Positions 20,064 through 30,840 of a stretch of 64,000 bases of DNA are shown here, piece by piece. The notes beneath the pieces are model-generated. The model did not search any database, was not told the origin of the DNA, and saw nothing but the letters and a program-made list of their open reading frames with translations. The stretch is taken from contig JAOXFI010000013.1 of the NCBI GenBank assembly GCA_029232285.1, forward strand, positions 1 to 64,000. Direction: 5' to 3'. The position numbers were made by a program, and so were the translations under genes. The stretch comes from Agmasoma carcini (nom. nud.). Lineage: Eukaryota > Microsporidia > Thelohaniidae. Within the stretch, counting starts at the first letter, position 1, and every line of letters begins with the position of its first letter.

Positions 20064-22357
20064 TGCACTAACTAACTAACTAAAAGTAGCACCCCAAAAA
20101 ATAAAATATTGAGCTAGATAAGACTAGATAGGAAATATATATATAATGAAACTAATTCTTTAAATATATATATACTGTTATGTTTTTATATGAATTCTAA
20201 ATATAATATTTACTGTGATCATGTTTGCAAAAAAATAGCACTCTTAAACTTAATAATTAAAATTTCACTCCTGAACTCTTTAAACAGTCAAAACTCTTCT
20301 TTGGAAGCTCAAAGCATATAAAATTCATCGTTTTATAAACCATATTATTCCATATTCTATTTTTTTGTCATTTAATTCATATTTTTCAAAAACCCAAAAT
20401 CTCTTGATTTTTGATTAAATTATCCCAATATGCTCGATAAGATTTAAATCGTGTGATTATAGTTGCCATTTTATTATTTTCTAATTTACGAGCTAATCAT
20501 TATTTGAACTAACTTTGCAGAGTGATAAGGTCTATTGTCTTGCTAGAAAATAAAATCAGAAATGTTCATCATAAATGCTAAATCAGAATTAATAAGAAAA
20601 TTATCGATTCAAGTTCATCTTTTGAAAATTCTAAGAATCCATTACATTTTTTTCGTAAAACAATGTTCTTCTCATTTAATAATGGCTTAATAACAAGAAT
20701 AAAAAACTACTGAACAATTTGAACCCTATTTTGATTGTTTAATTTAAAAATAACAAAATGATAAATATATAAGTTAAACTTTTAGTCAATGTTTATTTTT
20801 AAGTGTTTTGATTTAAAAATATGCCATAATAAATCGATATTTTAGAAATCAAAAAATACCATTATTGATTGAAGATAACATTCTGGTCGTAAACTGTTTA
20901 AAGCAGAATAGTTTGTTAAAAAATAAAATGAATTGCGAGAGATGTGGAGAGACAGTGTATTGGATAAAGTGTAATAGATGCATTTATTAGAAAATTTCAA
21001 CACAAGAGCTGTTTAAAATATAAATCAAGAGTTTCAACAAGGCACGGGTTAATTTTCTTTAATTCAATCATGAGTTCATGCTATGTACTCAAGGGTGAGC
21101 ATGTTTTAGAAACCATGGCCTGTAAGCAAGTAATTGTATTGAAAGAATAATAATTCTGGTATATAAAGTTTTTAGGAAGATAGTATGCCGATATTTTGAT
21201 TTGAACCTGGTTCTATTGGTGAAACTGGTATAATATTGCAAATTGATGAATTCTGCTTTTCATATAAGTCAAAATATTACAAAAAAAATTAAACCCAAAC
21301 ATGGGTTTTGGCTTTTTAATACTAGTATAAAGCCTGTGATTAGTTATATGAAAATTGTGCATATAAGATATACTAATACCTTCTTCCAAATATTCAAAAT
21401 ATTGCACTATTTTGTCAATAATACATTCTGATAAGTAGAAAGCTTATAGGAATATTACTTGTCTAGGATACACTCATAGGACGGTAAATCATTTTCTTAA
21501 TTTTATAGAACTGACAACAGATGTACATACACAGGCGATTGAATCATATTGGATTAAATAGTGATTCGCATATAAAGAGAATGCGTGGATGTATGAAATA
21601 GTGTTAGAAATGTATTTACTCAAATTTGTGTTGCGAGATCGATTTCTATTAATTCTATGTGAGAAATCAATTTGCTATGTGACATCTTTACATCATTGGC
21701 CATATGATGGTTTAATATATACAATATTAAAATAAAATCAAAGGTAATAAGAATATAATATTCAAAAAAATAATGACAAAATTTTATTATTTCATGTTCA
21801 TGTTAAATTAAACTTCTATGATATTTCTTAAAGATCTTATGTCTATAATATTAAAATCACCAACTGAACAAATATGTTGATACATTGGAATATTTAAACC
21901 CCTTGATAATGGTGCATTAATATCGGATTCTAACAAGTGATTTTTATCGATTAAATTTATCAAATATTTTACTATTAAGGATTAAGCCTCATATATCGAC
22001 CAGATCCCGTTTTCAGTTAAATTGACTTTTATTTTTCTATATATTGTTGATATTTTGCACGAAATACCATATTTTAATGAAATGACATATTGGCTATTTC
22101 CATTTATCAAATCAATACTAACATTAACCTTTTGCTCTTTGGGATACGTTTTGGTGTGGGGTTTTCGTTAAATAAATTATTATAAAAACAGAGGGAAGTA
22201 TTAAGGTGCTACTTTTCTTCAAATTGATAACAGTAAATATTATATTAAGAATTCATATAAAAACACAAATGTATTTAAAGAGTTAATTTTATTATATATT
22301 CTTATCTAGCTCAAGATTTTCATTTTCTAGGGTGCTACTTTTTTTCCACAGTTGTGT
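20064..22357 (-). mobile_element. Tc1/mariner-type DNA transposon with IR/DR ends, degenerate
   Basis: The two ends form long (about 180 bp) inverted repeats. Each end holds two copies of an AAAAGTAGCACCC-like site: outer left 20082, inner left 20231, inner right 22201, outer right 22330. Four sites in two direct pairs, inverted to each other, are the IR/DR arrangement known from some Tc1-like elements. The right end closes with TTTCCACAGTTGTG. Inside, on the minus strand, transposase remains are readable near 20440-20570: QDNRPYHSAK (second catalytic Asp context) and DLNLIEHI (third acidic residue context), separated by stops. The element is dead. Its ends are approximate to a few bases. Confidence 0.85.
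20380..21900 (-). pseudogene. Tc1/mariner transposase remains
   Basis: This is the decayed DDE transposase of the surrounding element. FxQDNRPYHSAKLVQIM and SHDLNLIEHI are recognisable in the C-terminal part (lowest coordinates). A piece near 21213-21407 reads KPKPMFGFNFF. Many stops and frameshifts show that it is not expressed as a protein. The N-terminal DNA-binding part could not be placed with confidence. Confidence 0.7.
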
Positions 22358-22625
22358 AAATATAGATTATTTGATAATTATTCGAAAGATTTGGTGTTTT
22401 AAATTGTATATTCAGTATATGATGTGAATATAACCTAAATAACCACACATTATCATTACTAACTTTAACATATGATCATTTTTATTAAATTATATCACCA
22501 AAATAAGACAATTCAAAAGTATAAAACTAATAAATCACACCCTTGAACAATTATCAAATAAATTATAAAATTGAACTATTTAAAACATTGTGATATTTAT
22601 TAAAATAAAAACAAAACTAGTTTAT

Positions 22626-23018
22626 TTAAAGTGCTCTCACAGGCTCTTCCACCAATTCTTCAGAAGAAGACGTTTCATCAGAATTATCTGGAAGTAAAGA
22701 GTCTTTCAGATCTTCAATCTGCTCTTCAACACTATTCTTAACCTGGTCCGCAGCTTTCTTTGTCTGATCAAATTGGTTTTTAACAGTCTCCGTGATCTGA
22801 GAAGGAGTTGGTATTTTACTAAGTAGGTCTGATTCCTTTATTTTTTTCATTAGTGACATTCCAAAATTACATAACTTCTTTTTTGATGAAGCAATGAAGG
22901 TATTGGCTTGTTCTAAATGTTCCCTAACCTTGCAAATGGTGTTCTGCAAAGCATCTGTAGATTGTTGTTGTACAGATGTGCACATTATCAACTGAATAAA
23001 GAAAAGGGCGAGTTGCAT
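22626..23018 (-). CDS. Small secreted helical protein, function unknown
   Basis: I do not recognise a family. The first 14 or so residues (MQLALFFIQLIMCT) form a short signal peptide, so the 130-residue protein should enter the secretory pathway. The rest is amphipathic helix or coiled coil (about 20-110, heptad-like in QFDQTKKAADQVKNSVEEQI) with two internal cysteines (29 and 50). An acidic Ser/Glu tail ends the protein (112-126). The ATG has CCC directly upstream after a T/A block, the local start signal. It could be a spore-wall, polar-tube-associated or host-directed protein, but nothing in the sequence decides this. Confidence 0.75.
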   Translation of the reverse strand: MQLALFFIQLIMCTSVQQQSTDALQNTICKVREHLEQANTFIASSKKKLCNFGMSLMKKIKESDLLSKIPTPSQITETVKNQFDQTKKAADQVKNSVEEQIEDLKDSLLPDNSDETSSSEELVEEPVRAL

Positions 23019-23349
23019 GGGTAAAAAAAAATTAACAATAAAAAAATTTGCTAAGGTTAATAAATATAAAAATAGAAAATGTTGATTATTGAACTTAAAG
23101 GTTGTAAGTTATGTTAATTGATGTGAGATTGTGTTTTTATTGTATATTTGTGTTAGTCTATGCCTAAGTATAGCCTTTATGGTTAATTATGAGTTGATAT
23201 GTTAAGATAACATGATAAATAATAGTTAATACTTTTTATTTATATTAATACAACTCAAATAAAATATAAGTTAGTGTTACAGTTAATGGGGGGTAAGACA
23301 AAAAATTATTATTAAAAATAAATGGAGGGATTTTTTAAAAAATTTTAAA

Positions 23350-23600
23350 TCTGTGATGAGATGTAGAGTAGAAATAAACAGATAAGTGAACTATAACTGG
23401 TTAGGGCTGATTGTATACTGATAACATTATTCATTATGGTAAACTAGTTTGTGATATAGATAGACACATCTTTTTATGGCAGGGAAGGGCCACTTATTAA
23501 AGATATAAGTTGGTGGTGTGCGTAATAGCACTAAGTCTATCTGCAATTACATCCTATGGTAGTTTTTTATAGTTAAATAGGGCATGAACATGCTGCTTTT
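23350..23600 (-). repeat. Dispersed repeat family R1, copy 3
   Basis: The reverse strand gives one of the best-preserved copies: GATGTAATTGCAGATAGACTTAGTGCTATTACGCACACCACC, CTTATATCTTTAA, GTGTCTATCTATATCACAAACTAGTTTACCA and TTATAGTTCACTTATCTGTTTATTTCTAC. It matches the 44.2 kb copy across most of this length. Confidence 0.75.
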
Positions 23601-23861
23601 CTATCATCTATTTCTTCTTTTTGAATTTTAATGTTGTTATATTAAATTTTATAGATAAATATTATTAGTTTTGATCTTCTTGTATAGGTGAAGATATTTT
23701 CAATCACCAATATCTTTTCAATACACAATTTTATTTTATCTTACCCGTTAGTTGTGACATAATTAATTATAACTCAGCTATAAAAGCATTTCTATTACAA
23801 GTGAATTATATATATTTAGAGCCTAAATAAATAATTTAAATATCACTAGTGCTAGTGATGG

Positions 23862-24065
23862 ATGTCACACAACAATGCCCACAATAACATTAGCACCCAC
23901 ACCATTCCCAGATCAGCCGACATTAAAACCCACATCAACTCCACGTTAATACCCTCACTATCCATAATACTCACATTGTCACCAACACATACCATCCATA
24001 TTAATACCCACATCAACCACGCCATTCACATTAATATCCACACCATCAATAACAATTCCCATAAA
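23862..24065. repeat. ACACCCACATTAAC-type degenerate minisatellite
   Basis: Drifted copies of ACCCACATCAAC, ACACCATTCAC and ATTAATACCCAC repeat here. They produce a His/Thr/Asn/Ile-rich open frame on the + strand that is an artefact of the repeat. It lies just beyond the 3' end of the beta-propeller-like gene. Confidence 0.75.
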
Positions 24066-24128
24066 ACCTCACTTCAAATCCTAAAACACTTTCTATTTCT
24101 TTCTATGAATTATTTTATTTATAATCTT

Positions 24129-25595
24129 TTAATCAATACTCTTAAGTTTTATAATAATCTCATCAATATTCTTTCTTACCTTCTTTAACTTGTCATATCC
24201 TAACTTAGGATTAACACTTACAATATTTAAGAACTTTTCTATGTTTCTAACATTACCAGCTTTGTTTAAAACCTTTAAATAATCATTTTTTGTCAGATTT
24301 TGTAAATCATCTTTATCAGAAATAGAAACTTTGCTTTCTTTAAGAAAAACAAACTTAGAATCATCCAAAACTATTAAATCATCAATAAAATAAGGATTTT
24401 CAAGCTTAAAATCATACGAAGAGACACATTTGTTACTTTTATAGATTCTAACAACATCACTTAAAGTTATATAAAAATTTTTATATAAAAAACCTGAAGC
24501 TGTTGGTACACTAAGTTGACACTCATGTTTTAGATCAACATCAATGTTGCTTTTATCACCATCATAAGATGATAATTCAACCACTATATCTTCATCACCA
24601 CTCAAATTACCAATTTCAGTGTCTTTTCGTTCATTTATTGTCCTCAAATTAAACACTTTTATATATTTTTTGGTATTTATATAAAGTTTATCATTAAAAA
24701 TACCAGCAAATAATATTTTAGGCATGTCCATTTCCTTAATAATATCAGAATCATAAAAATACACCTTCTTATCATCATAAAAGATTGTTAAATTGTTGTA
24801 AATGATTGGTATTGAATCTAAATCTGTTATTTTTTCTATTAAATTATCCTTAACACAAAATATTCCATCCTCATTTGATACTACAATTTTATATTTGTTA
24901 GAAGAAATATGTTCTACATTTTTAATTTTATATTCTTTGATTTTTTCATAATTTTCAATATTTAATGAAATCAAAGATTCTTCAGTGGAAACAAGTATTG
25001 AATTTTTATTGTAATTGTTTTTAGATATGCTTAAAATAGCAGAAGAAAATGTACCAACAAGCTTTGGCTTGATTAGATACTCACTCTGGTCTTTCTCTTC
25101 AATATAATACAACGTATGTGAACCATCAGCAATAAATATTTTGTTTTCTATTTTCTTAAAATCTAAATAATTTGAAGGAAAGCAAAATAAAGAGCAGTTA
25201 ACATCGAGAAAATGGCCATCCCATTTGATATTTGGCGAATCTTGATCTTCTAGAGAGTCTAAAACAAAATTTTCAGCTTTATTTACCACTAGCAAGTTAT
25301 TTATAACTTTTAGTTCTTTAACAGAAGTTGAATTGTATGAAATTACTCTTTCATCGTTTAGATTTGATAAATTTTGAATTATGATGGTTTTTGAGCATAC
25401 ACATAAGTAGTTGTAGTGAATCTCAATAGAAGAAGCCTTAACATCAAATCTTTTGATTATTTCACCATCATCAACATTAGCAATGCATACAAAGCTATCA
25501 TACAAACATACAAGTTTACTTTTATAACATTTTACATCAATTGGTTGCTTTCTTATAAAGATTGAACTTTTTTCAAGAAATAGTTTTTTTTTCAT
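24129..25595 (-). CDS. Beta-propeller-like protein of unknown function
   Basis: There is no certain family. The 488-residue protein is built of short hydrophobic strands separated by polar turns, with recurring units such as KLVCLYDSFVCIANVDDGE, YNYLCVCSKTIIIQNL and KLYINTKKYIKVFNLR. This is the look of a divergent WD40 or similar beta-propeller (about 15-430). Classic GH and WD dipeptides are nearly absent. The last 55 residues are helical and charged (YLKVLNKAGNVRNIEKFLNI). That combination, propeller then helical tail, is found in UTP-type small-subunit processome proteins and in coat or tether subunits; I cannot choose. AAAATTTTTCAACC precedes the ATG. Confidence 0.7.
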   Translation of the reverse strand: MKKKLFLEKSSIFIRKQPIDVKCYKSKLVCLYDSFVCIANVDDGEIIKRFDVKASSIEIHYNYLCVCSKTIIIQNLSNLNDERVISYNSTSVKELKVINNLLVVNKAENFVLDSLEDQDSPNIKWDGHFLDVNCSLFCFPSNYLDFKKIENKIFIADGSHTLYYIEEKDQSEYLIKPKLVGTFSSAILSISKNNYNKNSILVSTEESLISLNIENYEKIKEYKIKNVEHISSNKYKIVVSNEDGIFCVKDNLIEKITDLDSIPIIYNNLTIFYDDKKVYFYDSDIIKEMDMPKILFAGIFNDKLYINTKKYIKVFNLRTINERKDTEIGNLSGDEDIVVELSSYDGDKSNIDVDLKHECQLSVPTASGFLYKNFYITLSDVVRIYKSNKCVSSYDFKLENPYFIDDLIVLDDSKFVFLKESKVSISDKDDLQNLTKNDYLKVLNKAGNVRNIEKFLNIVSVNPKLGYDKLKKVRKNIDEIIIKLKSID

Positions 25596-25699
25596 GGTTG
25601 AAAAATTTTAATTGTAAAAATAAAAATAGTCAATCTGGTATTTGTTAGTTAATATTGATATTTGAAAGGATAGATTATAATTAATAAGTTATTTTCTAT

Positions 25700-26235
25700 G
25701 ATTTTTGGCTAATGTCTGTGGTATAACATTTAAAAATATAAAATAATATCGATTGGAAGCCATTCCACATATTTTCTACAAAGAATCTTAATTACCAGTC
25801 AACCTAAAAAAGAACCAGCAAGTAAAAAAACTAAAATCAAAAAATAAATAAAAGCGACGGACAGCGGAGAGGATAGTGAACATATACTATTCGTACTTTG
25901 ATAAAAGGTAGTAGAAGAGACTTGATTGTTATGTGGTATTAGATGATTACAATAAGACTATAAAGACACAGTACCATAGGATGTGGTTATAGCTCGGCTT
26001 AGTGATATTACACACAACGATCATCTTATACCTCCAAGATAGTGACCTTTTCTACCAATAAAGAAGAGGTGTATGTCTGTCCATTTTTAGTTAGTCCGAA
26101 CAATGTCATTTGCACCCCCTACGACCTTCTTAGACCCTGACAAACTTTAATCTGTTATAAATTAATTAGCTGTTGTTTCCTACGTTACCAACTATGTATC
26201 ACGTGAAAGTATGGATTCACTGACAGGCTGAATCT
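25700..26235 (+). repeat. Dispersed repeat family R1, copy 4 (near full length)
   Basis: It aligns with the 44.2 kb copy over about 500 bp: CGATTGGAAGCC, TTTTCTACAAAGAATCTTAATTACCAGTCAACC, ACTATTCGTACTTTGATAAAAGGTAGTAGAAGA, TAGCTCGGCTTAGTGATATTACACACA, AAGAAGAGGTGTATGTCTGTC and TGTTGTTTCCTACGTTACCA. No open reading frame runs through it. Confidence 0.8.
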
Positions 26236-26439
26236 ATAGATTTTATTAATTAATTATTTTTATATTACTATCACTCTTCTATATATAACTATTCTCGTCT
26301 ACAATTAATTTTCGTCTATTTATAATTATTCTCGTCTATAACTAACTAACTAATTATTCTCGTATATATAACCCATATATATATATCTAAGTATTTTTAT
26401 ACAATTTAACCAATATTAAATCTTCTATATTTTATAAAT

Positions 26440-29400
26440 TTAATTTATATATTTTAATCCTCTAACCTTATCAAATAGTACATAAAAAGGTTTCTTAACC
26501 TTAAAAAACAATGTTCCATCAACATCATAAATCTTATAATTTACGTCTTCATCGATTATAAAGACTTTCATACTTATCTCAGCTATTTTAAATAAATTAT
26601 TACTTATTTCTTCTACTAAAATATCATTTGTAAAATCTAATTTTATCCTTTTTGAAGTATTTAAATAATTCTCAAGATAATCTGTAAAATCATCTTTATT
26701 TAGATATTTATCTTGTATACAAAATATTCCTTTAATTAAAGCTTTGATTTGCTTTCTATAAGAACAAAAATCTAAATATTCGTCCAATTTTATAAAATTC
26801 AAATAATTATTTATAGTTTTCTTTCCTATATGATCATTTATGGTATCATCAAGTAATTCAAAGTGTTTATTTGAACACATAAACAAGTCATTATACCAAA
26901 AAATAAATTTAAAAGATTTTCTTATCTTATTTTGAACTAAAAAACTATTAAAATCAAAATAATTAATTTTAAAAAAATTATTATCTTTATCAACAAAAGC
27001 ATTAAAATATGTTACTTTACTATCTATAAAATGATCAATATAGATTTCCTTGTTATTGAAATCATAATAACATGATTTTACATCATTTTCAATAAAATAT
27101 TCATCATAACTATAAAGAAATTTATCATTTTCATGAATTATCTTTAATATTTCATAATCAATTTCCTTATAAGCTAAATTCTTAATATAATATATTGATT
27201 TTGACTGATAAATATTTTCAGATATTTTTTTAAAATTATCACTAACTGATTTTACATACTTAAAAATTTTGTTATTTGGCTTTAACTCACATTCCTTGGT
27301 ATCTAAAACACAAACATATTCTTTATTATCACTGAATACTCTCATTATCAAATCTTCTGATATATTTTCTAAATACAAATTGTATTCACCTTCAATTTCT
27401 CTATATAAATGTAATTTGTTGATGTCATGAACAAAAACTTTTGATTTTTTATTCAAATTTATTCTTAACCTTATAAAATTATTATAAGTGAATGCTTTGT
27501 ACTTAATTTCAATGTTATTCTTATAAATTTTGTAGAAATATTTGTTTTTAAATTCTTCATTTTTTACAAAAATTGATGGAAAATGTCCATATTCGATGTA
27601 TTTGAACAATCTAAAACAATCTATAGAACTCAACCACCCTTTGTATATCAAATAATCAAAAATTGATGAAAATATTCTACAAAAATAATTTTTGAACTGA
27701 TTATTATTATATTCCTTAGCTATGGCCAATTGAAAAATCTTGGATGGTATATCAAAAGAGAACGGAAAATCGTATTTAGACAGAAAAGAGTTGATTTCTT
27801 TGTCATATACAGTCTCTGTATAAGGAAATAACATATTACAGTCTCCTATTCTGTTAATATCAGTTTTTTCTCTTATTTGAGAAACCTTTGATCCATTATG
27901 ACTTAAACCCCTTGCAAAACTAATATTATCATATTTTTGACTATTTTTTACCTTAATTACATAAAAATCTTTTACTAAACTCTCAGGACACACAAAATCA
28001 ACAATATTTATGAGTTGTTCTTCTCCAAAAATATCAGAAATTTTATTTAGAAAGGTTATATCTTGCAAAGAATGCTTGTATGAAATAAAACTGTGTATAT
28101 TTGGCTTAAAGTCAATTAATTTAAGTTCTCTAAGAGCTGAAAACACTATTTCATCACTATTTTTACTATTTAATTGATAATAATAACTATATCTAAAATA
28201 TTCTATACATTCAGTGATTGATTTAGTATTTGATTTGTGTATAAAATTATTTAAGTGATATGATAAATTTGGTAAAATAACACTATTTAGCGATTTATGA
28301 TGGGCAAAATCATCTCCAAAGTAGTAGGCTTCGCATGGCGGTCCTTTAGTACGTCCAGCCCTTCCAAACATTTGTAAAATTTCTATAGAATTAAATTTAC
28401 CAATAACTATGACCGTTTCAATGTCTAAATTTATACCATAGGCTAAAGCTGTGGTACATATAATTATTTCTATCTTCTTTGATTTAAAATTATCAATGAT
28501 TCTATCTTTATTTGGCACTGAGGAGTGGTAAATAGCTTTTTTAGATGTTTTAATCTCGCTATATATCTTGTTTATTCTTTCTTTTGAGTCTACGAACACT
28601 AACATAGGCTTTTTACTATTTTCTATACATTCTAAATATTTTCCTGTGTTAAAATAAAAATTTATATTCCTTGATCTGCAGTCCTTGAATATATAAAAGT
28701 TATTGTCAGGGACTTTTATAAATTTTTTTAGTTGCAAAGAATTTGGAATTGTAGCACTCATTGCTATAATTCTGGTTTTATAGTTAGATAAGGTAGAATT
28801 ATGAGGTTTGTGATCATTAAAATAATTTACGTCCATTATTATACTTTCTATGATGTCTCCCCTCTCTTCTGATATCATATGAATCTCATCTATTATTATT
28901 AAGTCAAATTTATATTTTTTAAGTAATATTGTTAGTTTTTCAGGTGATCCAACTAATACTCTTGCTTTATTTATATCATTATTGCTTATATTTGTATCTG
29001 AGCTTGCTTCAAGTGTTTCAAGCACAAAACTTTTGATTCTGTTGACTAATTCTTTCATCAGGCTTCTTATAGGAGCAACATAGAATATTTTCTTTGCTTT
29101 TAGTATTCCTAATATTCCAATTGTTGTTTTTCCTGTTGATGTTGGAGAAACTACAAATATATGATCATCATTGTTTATAATAGAAGAAAATACTTTGTTT
29201 TGTATGTGGTTGAGTGTTTTAAAGTATTTTTTGTACGGATACGTTGTTAATTCATAGTTTTTATCAATGTAGTTTGTGTTTAATTCATCAGATAGAAATT
29301 TAATAAAGTTTTTGTTTGTTTCAGTCATTTTCACAAAATTAAGCTTTTTAGACTTTGATAAGGATTCAAAAATATTTTTATCCTTCATAAATCTAATAAA

Positions 29401-29757
29401 TAATGGATGAGTTGGTTTATTTTTCATTAATAGTATAAATTGATCACTGTATTTATGAATAAAGTGATGATTGGGGTATTCCTTTAGTAAATTGATGATG
29501 GTATCGTTTTTTAGCTTTTTATAGATGTTGTTTATGTTACTTATAAGTAAGAATTGGTCTTTACTAGTGCTTATTTTTTGATAAACGTTTTTTTCTTCTT
29601 TTTCATATTTTGCTAATAGTTTGTCACAGACGTTGTTTGAAAATCTACCAATATGCAAATCATACATCATTTTTGATAAATCAGAAGGTTCTAACACAAT
29701 CCCAATATCTTTAAATATATCAATGACCTCATTTTTGAATAGTTCTTCATGATTCAT
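26440..29757 (-). CDS. Ski2-like DExH helicase (Mer3/Hel308/Brr2 group)
   Basis: This is a superfamily-2 helicase of 1105 residues. Motif I SPTSTGKT (Lys210), motif Ia YVAPIRSLMKE, motif II DEIH (290-293), motif III SATIPN, motif IV-like LVFVDSKERI, motif V TALAYGINL and motif VI QMFGRAGR followed by GPPCEAYYF place it with Ski2-like enzymes. The DEIH box and the APIRSL block are closest to Mer3/HFM1, Brr2 and Slh1. Only one helicase cassette is present, so it is not a complete Brr2 or Slh1. The C-terminal 500 residues are Asn/Lys/Tyr-rich and divergent, and I could not confirm a Sec63-type domain. A meiotic (Mer3) or RNA role is open. ACCCCAAC lies directly before the ATG. Confidence 0.82.
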   Translation of the reverse strand: MNHEELFKNEVIDIFKDIGIVLEPSDLSKMMYDLHIGRFSNNVCDKLLAKYEKEEKNVYQKISTSKDQFLLISNINNIYKKLKNDTIINLLKEYPNHHFIHKYSDQFILLMKNKPTHPLFIRFMKDKNIFESLSKSKKLNFVKMTETNKNFIKFLSDELNTNYIDKNYELTTYPYKKYFKTLNHIQNKVFSSIINNDDHIFVVSPTSTGKTTIGILGILKAKKIFYVAPIRSLMKELVNRIKSFVLETLEASSDTNISNNDINKARVLVGSPEKLTILLKKYKFDLIIIDEIHMISEERGDIIESIIMDVNYFNDHKPHNSTLSNYKTRIIAMSATIPNSLQLKKFIKVPDNNFYIFKDCRSRNINFYFNTGKYLECIENSKKPMLVFVDSKERINKIYSEIKTSKKAIYHSSVPNKDRIIDNFKSKKIEIIICTTALAYGINLDIETVIVIGKFNSIEILQMFGRAGRTKGPPCEAYYFGDDFAHHKSLNSVILPNLSYHLNNFIHKSNTKSITECIEYFRYSYYYQLNSKNSDEIVFSALRELKLIDFKPNIHSFISYKHSLQDITFLNKISDIFGEEQLINIVDFVCPESLVKDFYVIKVKNSQKYDNISFARGLSHNGSKVSQIREKTDINRIGDCNMLFPYTETVYDKEINSFLSKYDFPFSFDIPSKIFQLAIAKEYNNNQFKNYFCRIFSSIFDYLIYKGWLSSIDCFRLFKYIEYGHFPSIFVKNEEFKNKYFYKIYKNNIEIKYKAFTYNNFIRLRINLNKKSKVFVHDINKLHLYREIEGEYNLYLENISEDLIMRVFSDNKEYVCVLDTKECELKPNNKIFKYVKSVSDNFKKISENIYQSKSIYYIKNLAYKEIDYEILKIIHENDKFLYSYDEYFIENDVKSCYYDFNNKEIYIDHFIDSKVTYFNAFVDKDNNFFKINYFDFNSFLVQNKIRKSFKFIFWYNDLFMCSNKHFELLDDTINDHIGKKTINNYLNFIKLDEYLDFCSYRKQIKALIKGIFCIQDKYLNKDDFTDYLENYLNTSKRIKLDFTNDILVEEISNNLFKIAEISMKVFIIDEDVNYKIYDVDGTLFFKVKKPFYVLFDKVRGLKYIN

Positions 29758-30340
29758 GTTGGGGTGTTATAAAAATTTATAACACAAACAAAAAGACTAG
29801 TAAAATTGAAAAAATTATCTTTATTTTTGATATAAAAATTAAAATGGTGTTTAAAGTTGTTTTTATATATATATTTAAGTCTAATCTAAATATTATAAGA
29901 AATATCAGCATATTTAACTTTGTTTTTGGGGTTTTAATTAGAAACTTTAAATATCAATCTTTGATATATATTATAATAAATTTTATTGGCTATTTACTTT
30001 AAAATCATTTATAAATCTTTAAATTTTGCAACACATAGACCATCTTTATCAAGATATTAAAATAATATTAAATATAACAAATTTTCCTCAATAATTCAAA
30101 GTATTTACGTTATAAATTTAATATTTATATAGCTTTTTAAAGACACAAGAATTACAACAAAAGATTGTATTGTTTCTATCTTAAAAATTCATAATTTATA
30201 AATAAGATATTCGGTTAAAAATATTTATTATTAGTTTAAATAAATGATGGTTGTGTATATTTTATAAACAGTGAAAAAGGATTGGAAATGTATTATTAAA
30301 TTTACATATAAATCAACAAAATATTATTCTTCCACATGCA
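29758..30340. other. Gene-free AT-rich spacer
   Basis: This is the upstream region of the helicase. A 52-codon open frame on the + strand at about 29844-30002 is rich in Ile, Phe and Asn, with no C-run before it. I judge it non-coding. Confidence 0.4.
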
Positions 30341-30349
30341 CCCAAGCTA

Positions 30350-30840
30350 TATGATTCTAATAATCCGGGATATAACTCTGTTACATTTTTCTACCTTCGA
30401 TTTGATTTATTCTACAAAGATTCAATATTTTGAGTATGAACACCATTAATCAGGTTGACAATTGAAAGAGGTATTTATATAAAAATAGCTATTTCAGTCT
30501 GATTTTATATTATTAAACATTTTCTGCATACATTGCGTATTATAGGTAAAAGAGAGAACACATTTCTATTTGTCACCAATTTGACAAAATATTTTGAAGG
30601 TGAATGTGATTATATTTGCAATACCAAACACCCATATCTCTTCATTGATATTCATATATTTTATAAATTGCACCATAACCTAGAAAAATTGGGTATATAA
30701 AATTTATATTTTTCTCTTGTTTTATTTGAACAACACTTAGATAATTTAAGTTTGTTAATCATTTTAATCCATCTAAAACAAAAATAACCGCCTTACGTAA
30801 TGGTATTTTAATATCACAAAATACTATTTAATAAATGTTG
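30350..30840 (-). pseudogene. Merlin/IS1595-type transposase fossil, copy A
   Basis: The reverse strand contains, in shifting frames, WVFGIAN, then PSKYFVKLVTNRN, LLPIIRNVCR, KSD (second acidic residue context) and GVHTQNIESL (third acidic residue context, 30418-30450). This order is that of the DDE/ISXO2-like domain of IS1595/Merlin transposases. Several frameshifts and stops make it non-functional. It is nucleotide-similar (about 58,880-59,000) to copy C. Confidence 0.75.

Noticed and set aside
23862..24188. 108-codon His/Thr/Asn-rich + frame
   Set aside because: It is produced by the ACACCCACATTAAC repeat and its end overlaps the beta-propeller-like gene on the other strand.
29844..30002. 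52-codon + frame upstream of the Ski2-like helicase
   Set aside because: Low-complexity Ile/Phe/Asn content, no C-run, and it occupies the promoter region of the divergent gene.
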